A DNA stretch of 64,000 nt from Pseudomonas rubra (GTDB taxonomy: Bacteria; Pseudomonadota; Gammaproteobacteria; Pseudomonadales; Pseudomonadaceae): contig NZ_JAMDGZ010000015.1 of NCBI RefSeq assembly GCF_028656935.1, positions 1-64,000 on the forward strand, written 5' to 3'. The translations under genes were made by a program, and so were the position numbers. Positions 49,547 through 58,334 of the stretch are shown here, one piece after another. Below the pieces are notes generated by a model. That model was not told the DNA's origin. It worked only from the letters and a program-made list of their open reading frames with translations, and ran no database searches. Numbering within the stretch: position 1 is the first letter of the stretch; the number at the start of each line of letters is the position of its first letter.

Positions 49547-50362
49547 TCACGCCTGGGAAGGCCGGGCCTTGGCGCGCATTTTCTCGGCCATGCCGACCAT
49601 TTCATCGTAAAGCATCTGTGGATTGCGCTGCTTGAGCTTCCAGGCTTCGCGCCCCTGCTCATGGGGCAGGATCAGGAACTCGCCGGCAGCCACTTGACGG
49701 TGGATGTAGTCGGCGATATCAGCGGCGCTGATTGGCGAGCTTTCCAGCAGCTTGCCGACCTGGGCTTTCATTGCCGGGGTCGGGCCGCGGAACGAGTCGA
49801 GCAGGTTGGTCTGGAAGAACGACGGGCATACCACGTGCACCGCGACCTCTTGCTGGCGCAGCTCGATCAGCAGGCTTTCCGATAGCGCCAGCACCCCGGC
49901 CTTGGCGACGTTGTAGTTGCTCATCGCCGGGCCCTGCATCAGGGCTGCCATGGAGGCGATGTTGATAATCGTGCCCTTGCTGCGTTCGAGCAACGGCAAG
50001 AAGGCCTTGCAGCCCTTGACTACGCCCATCAGGTTGACGGCGATCTGCCAGTCCCAGTCTTCCAGCGACAACTCGGCGAAAAAGCCACCGGAGGCCACCC
50101 CGGCGTTGTTGACGATCACATCGATACCACCGAGCTTTTCTTCGCAGGCCTGGGCCAGGGCCGTGAGCTGGCTGTAGTCGCGCACATCGCAGCGCTGCAC
50201 GAAACCGTCGGCACCTGCCTCACGCACCAGCGCCAGGGTCTGCTTGAGGCCGGCCTCGTTGACATCGGCCAGGGCCAGCTGCCACCCCTCGCGCGCCCAG
50301 CGCAAGGCTATTTCACGGCCAAGCCCTGAGCCTGCACCGGTAATCATCATGCGCTTTTGCAT
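49547..50362 (-). CDS. Short-chain dehydrogenase/reductase
   Basis: Classical SDR of 271 aa. NAD(P) site MMITGAGSGLGREIALRWA (about residues 5-23), NNAGVASGG, and the active site IASMAALMQGPAMSNYNVAKAG with Ser and Tyr-x3-Lys. The C-terminus (AWKLKQRNPQMLYDEM) is helical. The substrate is not readable. It lies alone on the minus strand with a 242-base gap to the DUF3309 gene. Confidence 0.88.
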   Translation of the reverse strand: MQKRMMITGAGSGLGREIALRWAREGWQLALADVNEAGLKQTLALVREAGADGFVQRCDVRDYSQLTALAQACEEKLGGIDVIVNNAGVASGGFFAELSLEDWDWQIAVNLMGVVKGCKAFLPLLERSKGTIINIASMAALMQGPAMSNYNVAKAGVLALSESLLIELRQQEVAVHVVCPSFFQTNLLDSFRGPTPAMKAQVGKLLESSPISAADIADYIHRQVAAGEFLILPHEQGREAWKLKQRNPQMLYDEMVGMAEKMRAKARPSQA

Positions 50363-50604
50363 AGCAGGCTGCCTTGTACGGTTCTGGAAAGTTCAGGCCA
50401 GTGTAGCGAAGGCAGGGCTGTGATCCACGCTGTATCAGGATGCTGAATAGCCGGGGCAAACAGCAGTGAAAGTGCGGTATTGGCAATCGATAAAACTTTT
50501 AGCCACCGGCGGCAGTCGGAAGTAACAGGCGGGCATGAAACACATGACCGAAGAGATGGATTGCAGCGTAACGCCTACTTCTCAAGCCAAACAAGGAAAC
50601 TGCC

Positions 50605-50757
50605 ATGGGCACCATACTTATCATCATCCTGATTCTGCTGTTGATCGGTGGCTTACCCGTCTTTCCGCATTCCAGAAGTTGGGGTTATGGGCCGTCCGGC
50701 ATCATCGGTACCGTGCTGATCATCCTGTTGATCCTGTTGTTGCTCGGCAAGATCTAG
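50605..50757 (+). CDS. DUF3309 small hydrophobic peptide
   Basis: Peptide of 50 aa: a hydrophobic start (MGTILIIILILLLIGGLPVF), a short polar centre with SWGYGPSGIIG and a second hydrophobic stretch ending LLGKI. This is the DUF3309 pattern (two short membrane segments around a WGYGPSG motif), common in Proteobacteria and of unknown role. AAGGAAA lies seven bases upstream of the ATG. A terminator follows directly. Proteins of this kind are often induced by osmotic or general stress, but nothing in this sequence shows that. Confidence 0.88.
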   Translation: MGTILIIILILLLIGGLPVFPHSRSWGYGPSGIIGTVLIILLILLLLGKI

Positions 50758-50764
50758 ACGCAAT

Positions 50765-50792
50765 AAAAAGGCAGCCCGAAGGCTGCCTTTTC
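50765..50792. terminator. Bidirectional terminator between the DUF3309 gene and actP
   Basis: Hairpin AAAAGGCAGCC-CGAA-GGCTGCCTTTT with A and T runs on both sides. It serves the converging DUF3309 gene and actP. Confidence 0.88.
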
Positions 50793-50808
50793 CATACATG
50801 CCGTTTAC

Positions 50809-52467
50809 TTAGTGAGACACCGCACCGCTGGCACCCAGACCAGTCTGCGAGCGAACAAACTGTGGGAAGAACAGCGCACGTTCATCATCGGCAGCCTTGG
50901 ACTTGTCGGTGATCGAGAAGAACCAGATACCGGCAAAGGCAATGATCATCGAGAACAGCGCCGGGTACTCATACGGGAAGATCGCCTTCTCGTGGCCGAG
51001 GATCTGCACCCAGATGGTCGGGCCCAGAACCATCAGCGCCACGGCACTGATCAGCCCCATCCAGCCGCCGATCATGGCGCCACGGGTGGTCAGCTTCTTC
51101 CAGTACATCGACAGCAGCAGTACCGGGAAGTTACAGCTGGCAGCGATGGAGAACGCCAAGCCAACCATGAAGGCGATGTTCTGGCTTTCAAACAGGATAC
51201 CCAGACCAATCGCCAGCACGCCCAGGGCGACGGTGGTGATCTTCGAGACGCGGATTTCATCCTTCTCGTTGGCCTTGCCCTTTTTGATCACGCTGGCATA
51301 CAGGTCATGGGACACCGCCGAGGCACCGGCCAGGGTCAGGCCGGCAACTACTGCCAGGATGGTGGCGAAGGCCACTGCCGAGATGAAGCCGAGGAATACG
51401 CTGCCACCCACGGCGTCGGCCAGGTGCACCGCAGCCATGTTGTTGCCACCGATCAGGGCGCCAGCGGCGTCCTTGAACTCCGGGTTGGTGCTGACCAGCA
51501 GGATCGCGCCGAAGCCGATGATGAAGGTCAGGATGTAGAAGTAGCCGATGAAGCCAGTGGCGTACAGCACGCTCTTGCGCGCTTCTTTGGCATCACTGAC
51601 GGTGAAGAAGCGCATCAGGATATGCGGCAGGCCAGCGGTACCGAACATCAGTGCCAGGCCGAGGGAGAACGCCGAAATCGGATCCTTGACCAGGCCGCCC
51701 GGGCTCATGATCGCCTCACCTTTGGGGTGAACCTTGATCGCCTCGGAGAACAGTGCGTTGAAGTCGAAGTTGACATGTTTCATCACCATCAGCGCCATGA
51801 AGCTGGCACCTGAGAGCAGCAATACTGCCTTGATGATCTGCACCCAGGTGGTCGCAAGCATGCCGCCGAACAGCACGTACATGCACATCAGGATGCCGAC
51901 CAGAATCACCGCGACGTGGTAGTCCAGGCCAAACAGCAGCTGGATCAGCTTGCCGGCGCCAACCATCTGCGCGATCAGGTAGAAGGCCACTACCACCAGC
52001 GAGCCCGAAGCCGACAGGGTGCGGATTTCTTTCTGCCCAAGGCGGTACGAGGCAACGTCGGCAAAGGTGTATTTGCCCAGGTTGCGCAGGCGCTCGGCGA
52101 TCAGGAAGAGAATGATCGGCCAGCCGACCAGAAAACCGATCGAGTAGATCAGGCCATCGTAGCCAGAAGTGAACACCAGGGCGGAAATACCCAGGAAAGA
52201 GGCTGCCGACATGTAGTCACCGGCAATTGCCAGGCCGTTCTGGAAACCGGTGATGCGCCCGCCGGCGGCATAGTAGTCAGAGGCGGACTTGTTGCGCTTG
52301 GAGGCCCAGTAAGTGATGCACAGGGTGGCACCGACAAAGGCGACGAACATGACGATCGCCGACACGTTCAAGGGTTGTTTCTGCACCGCGCCGGTGAGGG
52401 CGTCAGCGGCCCAGACGGCGGGTGCAAAAACGCCGAAGGCCAGGGTTGCCAGTAGACGCCGGATCAT
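50809..52467 (-). CDS. actP: Acetate/cation symporter ActP
   Basis: Sodium:solute symporter family protein of 552 aa with about thirteen membrane helices and an N-terminal signal-like segment (residues 1-20). Typical parts are [39 protein letters not shown] at residues 60-95 and [25 protein letters not shown]. It imports acetate and short acids with Na+. It overlaps the DUF485 gene by four bases (ATGA), the usual pair. No acs gene is next to it here. Confidence 0.96.
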   Translation of the reverse strand: MIRRLLATLAFGVFAPAVWAADALTGAVQKQPLNVSAIVMFVAFVGATLCITYWASKRNKSASDYYAAGGRITGFQNGLAIAGDYMSAASFLGISALVFTSGYDGLIYSIGFLVGWPIILFLIAERLRNLGKYTFADVASYRLGQKEIRTLSASGSLVVVAFYLIAQMVGAGKLIQLLFGLDYHVAVILVGILMCMYVLFGGMLATTWVQIIKAVLLLSGASFMALMVMKHVNFDFNALFSEAIKVHPKGEAIMSPGGLVKDPISAFSLGLALMFGTAGLPHILMRFFTVSDAKEARKSVLYATGFIGYFYILTFIIGFGAILLVSTNPEFKDAAGALIGGNNMAAVHLADAVGGSVFLGFISAVAFATILAVVAGLTLAGASAVSHDLYASVIKKGKANEKDEIRVSKITTVALGVLAIGLGILFESQNIAFMVGLAFSIAASCNFPVLLLSMYWKKLTTRGAMIGGWMGLISAVALMVLGPTIWVQILGHEKAIFPYEYPALFSMIIAFAGIWFFSITDKSKAADDERALFFPQFVRSQTGLGASGAVSH

Positions 52468-52775
52468 TGCTGAACCTCCTTGAGGATCGCCTTGTTCATC
52501 TCGTCGAACTCGCCGTTGGCGCGACGCACGTAGATGGCCGTGAGAATGAAGGCCGAGATGATCAGACCGACGCCCAGGGGAATACCCCAGGTGATCGAAG
52601 ACTCAGGGCTGAGCTTGGCACCCAATACATGCGGACCATAGGCAATCAACAGGATGAAGGCGGAATAGAGGCCGAGCATGATCGCCGAGAGTATCCAGGC
52701 GAAGCGTTCGCGTTTTGAAACCAGCTCCTTGAAGCGCGGGCTGTTTTGTATCGAGAGGTAAATGCTGTCGTTCAT
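52464..52775 (-). CDS. DUF485 membrane protein of the acetate permease operon
   Basis: Protein of 103 aa with two membrane helices (about residues 27-47 and 61-83). The start [27 protein letters not shown] is the DUF485/YjcH pattern. It accompanies actP in most bacteria and probably supports the permease. It is the first gene of the operon; a perfect 15-bp palindrome lies 100 bases upstream. Confidence 0.93.
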   Translation of the reverse strand: MNDSIYLSIQNSPRFKELVSKRERFAWILSAIMLGLYSAFILLIAYGPHVLGAKLSPESSITWGIPLGVGLIISAFILTAIYVRRANGEFDEMNKAILKEVQQ

Positions 52776-52874
52776 TGTTTTTGTCCTCGCAGCACAGATT
52801 AGGTAGAACCCACTCCACTTTATGCTGCCTTCGAACGCACTCCAGACGACCTTAGTCTTAGATGAAAAACTCTT

Positions 52875-52889
52875 TTACCGATTCGGTAA
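52875..52889. promoter_or_regulatory. Perfect palindrome upstream of the DUF485-actP operon
   Basis: TTACCGATTCGGTAA is a perfect 15-base palindrome with a single central base, 100 bases upstream of the DUF485 start and 79 past the betX stop. It looks like an operator. It lies apart from the betX terminator hairpin (52905-52938). Confidence 0.5.
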
Positions 52890-52904
52890 CAGCCCGAAAC
52901 GACA

Positions 52905-52938
52905 AGGGCCGCGACAGCGTTTTCGCGGTCGCGGCCCT
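52905..52938 (-). terminator. Terminator of the betX-like gene
   Basis: Strong G+C-rich stem AGGGCCGCGAC/GTCGCGGCCCT with a 12-base loop, 30 bases past the stop. The T run after it is weak (TTGTCG), so the call rests on the stem. Confidence 0.6.
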
Positions 52939-52967
52939 GGAAGGTGCCAGATAGAAGCCTTAGGCTT

Positions 52968-53816
52968 TTACTTGCCGGTCCACTCCGCCACCCGTTCAGG
53001 GTGCTTGGCCACCCAGTCCTTGGCCGCAGCTTCGGGTTTTGCACCCTCTTGAATGGCCAACATGACCTCGCCGATCTCATCCTTGGACTGCCACTGGAAC
53101 TTCTTCAGGAACGCCGCCACGTCCGGCGCCTTGGTGTCCAGCGCCTTGCTGCCGATGCTGTTGACGGTTTCAGCGGCGCCATACACGCCTTTGGGGTCTT
53201 CGAGGAACTTGAGCTTCCACTTGGCGAACATCCAGTGCGGTACCCAGCCGGTCACCGCGATCGATTGCTGCTTGGCATAGGCGCGACCCAGTTCCGCGGT
53301 CATCGCAGCGCCAGAGCTGGCCTGCAGCTTGTAGCCGGTGAGGTCGTAGTCCTTGATCGCTTGGTCGGTCTTGAGCATGACCCCGGAGCCTGCGTCGATG
53401 CCGACGATTTTCTTCTTGAAGCTGTCATCGCTCTTGAGGTCGGCAAGGGAAACCGCCTTGACGTACTCGGGGACGATCAGGCCGATCTTGGCGTCCTTGA
53501 AGTTGGGGCCGTAGTCGACCACGTTGTCCTTGTTCTTGGTCCAGTATTCACCGTGGGTTACCGGCAGCCAGGCCGAGAGCATGGCATCGAGCTTGCCGGT
53601 GGCCACCCCCTGCCACATGATGCCGGTGGCCACGGCCTGAAGTTTGACGTCATAGCCGAGTTTCTGCCGGATGACTTCGGCGGCGACGTTGGTGGTCGCC
53701 ACACTGTCGGACCAGCCATCGACATAGCCGATGCTCACTTCCTTGGCCAGCGCATGCCCTGCGCCAATGGCCATTACCAGGGCGGTACCCACCCCCAGGA
53801 GTCGTCGCATTTTCAT
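52968..53816 (-). CDS. betX: Orphan glycine-betaine-binding periplasmic protein (BetX-like)
   Basis: Substrate-binding protein of 282 aa of the ProX/OpuAC type. Residues 1-24 are a signal peptide (LLGVGTALVMAIGAGHALAK). Tryptophans of the ligand box are seen in YVDGWSDSVAT, SAWLPVTHGEYW and GWVPHWMFAKWKL. No ATPase or permease gene is beside it. In P. aeruginosa such an orphan binding protein, BetX, lies next to actP and uses the CbcWV core transporter; the same neighbour order is seen here. Ligand is inferred. Confidence 0.86.
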   Translation of the reverse strand: MKMRRLLGVGTALVMAIGAGHALAKEVSIGYVDGWSDSVATTNVAAEVIRQKLGYDVKLQAVATGIMWQGVATGKLDAMLSAWLPVTHGEYWTKNKDNVVDYGPNFKDAKIGLIVPEYVKAVSLADLKSDDSFKKKIVGIDAGSGVMLKTDQAIKDYDLTGYKLQASSGAAMTAELGRAYAKQQSIAVTGWVPHWMFAKWKLKFLEDPKGVYGAAETVNSIGSKALDTKAPDVAAFLKKFQWQSKDEIGEVMLAIQEGAKPEAAAKDWVAKHPERVAEWTGK

Positions 53817-54018
53817 CCAAGCATCCCCTCGTCACGTCACGGAAGCTGCATCATCAACCGCGTATGGTCGCTGACCTGCTCTGGTAACGACCTCAAGGCA
53901 ACGAGAAACGACATCACATCGCCAGCAACGTAGATCGTTACATCAAGCAACACCCAAGGCTTTGGCACGGGTCATTTGCAGGTACTATTGACAGCTTTGC
54001 TCCCTGACGGTCCGATCC
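53817..54018. promoter_or_regulatory. Divergent intergenic region betX / GH17 gene
   Basis: About 200 bases between two genes on opposite strands, so it must hold the promoters of both. I cannot assign boxes with confidence. Confidence 0.35.
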
Positions 54019-55575
54019 ATGCTCTCGACTGCGCGCTTTCCGCTCTTACCCTACCTGTTCGCCTGCCTATTAGGCCTGTTTGCCCTCGGAGGGCTGTGGT
54101 ACGGCCTGGGCAAACCGGTGGTGCTGGCGGATGCAGCCAGCGCCTCGCACAAGCTGCAGTGCGCCTCCTATACGCCATTCGACAAGGACCAGTCGCCGTT
54201 CGACCAGCCGTTCCAACTGCGCCCGGCGCGCATGGACGCCGACCTGGCCTTGCTCGCCCAGCGCTTCGAATGCATCCGTACTTACTCGATGACCGGCCTT
54301 GAAGCCATTCCGGACCTGGCCCGCAAGCATGGCCTGAAGGTAATGCTCGGGGCCTGGATCAACGCCAACCCGGTGGATTCGCAAAAAGAGGTCAAGGCTC
54401 TGATTGCCTCGGCCAATGCCAACCCGGATGTGGTCACGGCGGTGATCGTCGGCAACGAAACCCTGCTGCGCAAGGAAGTCACCGGCCCGCAACTGGCGGC
54501 GCTGATCAACCAGGTCAAAAGCCAGGTCAGCGTGCCGGTGACCTACGCCGATGTCTGGGAGTTCTGGTTGCAGCACCCCGAAATCGCCCCGACAGTGGAT
54601 TTTTTGACCATCCACCTGCTGCCCTACTGGGAAGATGATCCCAAGAGCATCGACGATGCCCTGGTGCATGTCGGCGAAATCCGCCAGGTGTTCGGCAACC
54701 GCTTCGCCCCCAAGGACATTGTCATTGGTGAGACGGGCTGGCCGAGCGAAGGTCGCCAGCGCGAAACCGCCCTGCCCAGCCGGGTCAACGAGGCGCGCTT
54801 TATTCGTGGATTTGTCGCCATGGCCGAACAGCAGGGCTGGAAGTACAACCTGATCGAAGCGTTCGACCAGCCGTGGAAGCGCGCCAGTGAAGGGACCGTC
54901 GGTGGCTATTGGGGCCTGTATGACGCCGACCGCCAGGACAAGGGCATTCTCGAGGGGCCGGTGAGTAACCTTACGTTCTGGCCACAGTGGTTGGGGGCCG
55001 GTGTCGTGCTGTTCGGCGCTACCTTGCTGCTGGCAGGCCGTGTACGCGGGACCCGCAGCGCCTTGCTGGTACCGCTGCTGGCAGCGCTAGGCGCGGCCAG
55101 CCTGGGCCTGTGGGGCGAGCAACTGCGTATCAACAGCCGCTTTGCCGGTGAATGGTTATGGGCGAGTGTGCTGGTGGGCCTGAACCTGCTGGTGCTGGCC
55201 CATGCTGCGCTGGCACTGTCCCAGCGTCAGGGCTTTCGCGAGCGTGCTTTTGCCTGGCTTGAAGCGCGTGCCGGCTGGTGGTTGCTGGCGGCTGGTTTCG
55301 CCGCGGCGGTGAGCATGCTGGCGCTGGTGTTCGACCCGCGTTATCGCAGCTTCCCGAGCCCGGCCTTGCTGTTGCCGGCGGTGGTGTACCTGGTGCGACC
55401 GGTGGTGGCACGTCGGGCCGAAGCGGCCTTGCTGGCGTTGATCATCGGTGGCGGCATTGGCCCACAGCTGTGGCAGGAAGGGCTGGGCAACCAGCAGGCG
55501 CTGATCTGGGCCGGGGTGAGCGTGCTGATGGTGGCGGCGTTGTGGCGTAGCTTGAGGGTCCGGGTTCAGCAGTAA
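54019..55575 (+). CDS. Membrane-bound GH17 beta-glucan glycosidase/transglycosylase
   Basis: Protein of 518 aa. One N-terminal membrane helix (residues 8-30) leads into a glycoside hydrolase 17 domain (about 45-320). The acid/base Glu147 in VGNETLL and the nucleophile Glu238 in IGETGWPSEG are the GH17 pair. From about 325 to the end there are six or more membrane helices (for example WLGAGVVLFGATLLLAG). Related Pseudomonas proteins lengthen or branch beta-1,3-glucans, and NdvB joins such a domain to a glucan synthase. No GT2 synthase lies here, so the substrate must come from elsewhere. Not in an operon. Confidence 0.86.
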   Translation: MLSTARFPLLPYLFACLLGLFALGGLWYGLGKPVVLADAASASHKLQCASYTPFDKDQSPFDQPFQLRPARMDADLALLAQRFECIRTYSMTGLEAIPDLARKHGLKVMLGAWINANPVDSQKEVKALIASANANPDVVTAVIVGNETLLRKEVTGPQLAALINQVKSQVSVPVTYADVWEFWLQHPEIAPTVDFLTIHLLPYWEDDPKSIDDALVHVGEIRQVFGNRFAPKDIVIGETGWPSEGRQRETALPSRVNEARFIRGFVAMAEQQGWKYNLIEAFDQPWKRASEGTVGGYWGLYDADRQDKGILEGPVSNLTFWPQWLGAGVVLFGATLLLAGRVRGTRSALLVPLLAALGAASLGLWGEQLRINSRFAGEWLWASVLVGLNLLVLAHAALALSQRQGFRERAFAWLEARAGWWLLAAGFAAAVSMLALVFDPRYRSFPSPALLLPAVVYLVRPVVARRAEAALLALIIGGGIGPQLWQEGLGNQQALIWAGVSVLMVAALWRSLRVRVQQ

Positions 55576-55579
55576 GTAA

Positions 55580-55626
55580 TCGCGGGTCAAGCCCGCTCCT
55601 ACAGTGGGAGCGGGCTTGACCCGCGA
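55580..55626. repeat. REP pair / hairpin, GGGTCAAGCCCGC class
   Basis: Near-perfect 21-bp inverted copies (TCGCGGGTCAAGCCCGCTCC and its mirror) with almost no spacer, directly after the GH17 stop. It may also end transcription from both sides. Confidence 0.85.
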
Positions 55627-55634
55627 TAAAGCAA

Positions 55635-55991
55635 CTAGCGCCGAACCAGCCGCAACCCTGCCAGCACCACCGCAAACACCGCGATACTCGCGGTATACAA
55701 CACCAACGCCGGAATCGCGCACACCATTGAGCCCACTGCCAGGCGCCAGCCTGCGCGCCCCGGCACCAGCATAGCCAGCAGCGCCAGGCCCAGGGCCGAC
55801 CAGGCCAGCACCCTGAAGTGGATCATCAAGCCCATGACCGAGCGTGCCTGGCAGCCCCACAATTGCGCCTGATCGGCACAGGTCGCCACCCAATGGGCAT
55901 CTTCCATCAGCACGTAACGCAGCCCATAGCTCGCCGCCAGCCACACAGGCAGGAACACCAGCAAAGCGATCAGCGGTAAACGGCGAGACAT
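55635..55991 (-). CDS. Hypothetical membrane protein
   Basis: Protein of 118 aa with three or four hydrophobic helices (about residues 4-25, 47-70 and 76-112) and a Cys-containing periplasmic loop WVATCADQAQLWGCQARS. I do not recognise the family. TGGAG precedes the ATG at 55991 by seven bases, and the basic start MSRRLPLI fits an inner-membrane protein. It is alone between the GH17 gene and the divergent hydrolase gene. Confidence 0.7.
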   Translation of the reverse strand: MSRRLPLIALLVFLPVWLAASYGLRYVLMEDAHWVATCADQAQLWGCQARSVMGLMIHFRVLAWSALGLALLAMLVPGRAGWRLAVGSMVCAIPALVLYTASIAVFAVVLAGLRLVRR

Positions 55992-56233
55992 GCGACACTC
56001 CAGAAAGGTGAAAATCGGCGCCAAGCATAATCGTCCGGGGCGTCTATGCAAGGCAAAAGCGCCGGACTCAGCTACTTTATCCTGAAGACAAATGGAACCA
56101 ATTGTTGCGAGCCCTCAACGGACGGCGGCAACATCTGGGACGATAAATGCCGGAGCGCCAGGCAACTTTGCCGGGGCCCTCATGGTCCTAGCCTGCGTAA
56201 CGCACTTTGCTGCTGCATTTTTGGGGATCCGTC

Positions 56234-57532
56234 ATGCTTCGTTCTCTGCGCCTCGCCGCCCTGTTGGGTGGCCTAATCTCGAGTGCGTGCGCTTGGGCAC
56301 AAACCATCGACGCCGCCAGCTATGGCTACCCGTTGACCAACCCGTTCGAGGCGACCATCGCCACGACGCCGCCAGAGCTGCGCCCGGAACTCCCCAGCGA
56401 CGACGATATCAACCAATCCGATTACAGCCTCAACATGCGTCCGGAGCGGGCCTTCACCCTGCCCGACAACTTCTGGGCGGTAAAGAAGCTCAAGTACCGC
56501 CTGGCCCGCCAGGACCACGAAGCACCGCTGATCTTCCTGATTGCCGGCACCGGCGCGCCTTACTCCAGCAGCATCAACGAATACCTGAAAAAGCTTTACT
56601 ACAAGGCCGGCTACCACGTGGTGCAACTGTCGTCGCCAACCAGCTTCGACTTCATCACCGCCGCCTCGCGCCATGCCACCCCCGGGGTGAGCAGCGAAGA
56701 CGCCGAAGACCTTTACCGGGTTATGCAGGGCGTGCGCGCCCAGCACCCACGCCTGCCGGTCAGCGAGTACTACCTTAGCGGCTACAGCCTAGGCGCCCTG
56801 GATGCGGCCTTCGTCAGCCACCTCGACGAAACCCGGCGCAGCTTCAACTTCAAGCGCGTGCTGCTGCTCAACCCGCCGGTCAACCTCTATACCTCGATCA
56901 GCAACCTCGACAAGCTGGTGCAGACCGAGGTCAAGGGTGTCAACAACAGCACCACCTTTTATGAGCTGGTACTCAACAAGCTGACCCGCTACTTCCAGCA
57001 GAAGGGCTACATCGACCTCAACGACGCCCTGCTCTATGACTTCCAGCAATCGCGCCAGCACCTGTCCAATGAACAGATGGCGATGGTCATCGGCACGTCG
57101 TTCCGCTTCTCGGCATCCGATATCGCCTTCACCTCCGACCTGATCAACCGCCGCGGCCTGATCATTCCACCCAAGTACCCGATCAGCGAAAGCAGCAGCC
57201 TCACGCCGTTCTTCAAGCGTGCCTTGCAATGCGACTTCGACTGCTACCTGACTGAGCAGGTGATCCCCATGTGGCGCGCCCGCACCGACGGCGGCAGCCT
57301 GTTGCAACTGATCGACCAGGTCAGCCTCTACGCGCTCAAGGACTACCTGCAAAAGAGTCCGAAAATTGCTGTGATGCACAACGCCGACGACGTCATCCTC
57401 GGCCCCGGCGACCTGGGCTTTTTGCGCAGCGTGTTTGGTGAGCGCCTGACCCTGTACCCTCACGGCGGCCATTGCGGCAACCTCAATTACCGCGTCAACA
57501 GCGACGACATGCTGGAGTTCTTCCGTGGTTAA
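56234..57532 (+). CDS. Exported alpha/beta hydrolase (serine hydrolase), function unknown
   Basis: Protein of 432 aa. A signal peptide ends around residue 22 (LLGGLISSACAWAQ). The nucleophile elbow is YLSGYSLGALDAAF (G-Y-S-L-G). Asp in HNADDVILGPGDLG and His in YPHGGHCGNLN complete a triad. IAGTGAPYSSS gives the oxyanion region. There are two Cys near residue 340 (QCDFDCYLTE). A substrate is not known; the gene overlaps the mlaA-like gene by eight bases, so it may act on envelope lipids (inference). The ATG at 56234 is preferred over an upstream one because the signal peptide starts there. Confidence 0.8.
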   Translation: MLRSLRLAALLGGLISSACAWAQTIDAASYGYPLTNPFEATIATTPPELRPELPSDDDINQSDYSLNMRPERAFTLPDNFWAVKKLKYRLARQDHEAPLIFLIAGTGAPYSSSINEYLKKLYYKAGYHVVQLSSPTSFDFITAASRHATPGVSSEDAEDLYRVMQGVRAQHPRLPVSEYYLSGYSLGALDAAFVSHLDETRRSFNFKRVLLLNPPVNLYTSISNLDKLVQTEVKGVNNSTTFYELVLNKLTRYFQQKGYIDLNDALLYDFQQSRQHLSNEQMAMVIGTSFRFSASDIAFTSDLINRRGLIIPPKYPISESSSLTPFFKRALQCDFDCYLTEQVIPMWRARTDGGSLLQLIDQVSLYALKDYLQKSPKIAVMHNADDVILGPGDLGFLRSVFGERLTLYPHGGHCGNLNYRVNSDDMLEFFRG

Positions 57533-58328
57533 ACGCCTACTGATCATTAGCGCACTGCTGACCTGCGGCCTGGCCCAGGCGGCCGACGAAACCGCGCCGC
57601 GCGCCAGCGTCATCGAAGCCGATCCGGTGGACACCGATGGTTTCACCGAACCACTCAAGGCCCTGAAATTCAACCCGGGCCTGGACCAGCGCGAGTTCGA
57701 ACGCTCGACCCTGGCGGCGCTGAACATCTACGACCCGCTGGAGTCGATGAACCGGCGGATCTATCACTTCAACTACCGCTTCGACCAATGGGTGTTCCTG
57801 CCGGTCGTCAGTGGCTACCGCTACATCACCCCGCACTTCGTGCGTACTGGCGTCAGCAACTTTTTCAGCAACGTCGGCGATGTACCGAACCTGCTCAACA
57901 GCCTGTTGCAGCTAAAGGGCAAGCGCTCGATGGAGATCACCGCGCGCCTGCTGCTCAACACCACCGTCGGCATCGCCGGCCTGTGGGACCCGGCCACCAA
58001 GATGGGCCTGCCGCACCAGAGCGAAGACTTCGGCCAGACCTTGGGCTTCTACGGGGTACCCGACGGCCCGTACCTGATGCTGCCGATCCTCGGCCCGTCG
58101 AACCTGCGTGATACCGGTGGCCTGGTGGTGGATTACAGCGCCGAGAACTGGATCAACTTCCTCAACGTTGCCGAGGTCAGCAGCAACCACCCGGAGTTGT
58201 GGGTCCTGCGCGGTGTCGACAAGCGCTACACCACCAAATTCCGTTATGGCCAGATGAATTCGCCATTCGAGTACGAGAAGGTGCGCTACGTCTACACCTC
58301 GGCACGCCAGCTGCAAATCGCCGAGTAA
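57525..58328 (+). CDS. MlaA/VacJ-family protein (outer-membrane lipid transport)
   Basis: Protein of 267 aa. Core motifs IYDPLESMNRRIYHFNYRFDQW and GVSNFFSNVGDVPNLLNSLLQLKG, with GFYGVPDGPYLMLPILGPSNLRD, are diagnostic of MlaA, which removes phospholipids from the outer leaflet for the Mla system. The signal region (MVKRLLIISALLTCGLAQAADE) lacks a clean lipobox: Cys14 follows LLT, and AQA-A suits signal peptidase I. It may therefore not be a lipoprotein. It starts with GTG inside the end of the hydrolase gene. The mlaFEDCB genes are not here. Confidence 0.9.
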   Translation: MVKRLLIISALLTCGLAQAADETAPRASVIEADPVDTDGFTEPLKALKFNPGLDQREFERSTLAALNIYDPLESMNRRIYHFNYRFDQWVFLPVVSGYRYITPHFVRTGVSNFFSNVGDVPNLLNSLLQLKGKRSMEITARLLLNTTVGIAGLWDPATKMGLPHQSEDFGQTLGFYGVPDGPYLMLPILGPSNLRDTGGLVVDYSAENWINFLNVAEVSSNHPELWVLRGVDKRYTTKFRYGQMNSPFEYEKVRYVYTSARQLQIAE

Positions 58329-58334
58329 AGCGCC

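Noticed and set aside
50535..50912. Plus-strand frame starting MKHMTEEMD upstream of the DUF3309 gene
   Set aside because: Runs through the DUF3309 gene in another frame and past its terminator; the DUF3309 reading has family features and a better ribosome site.
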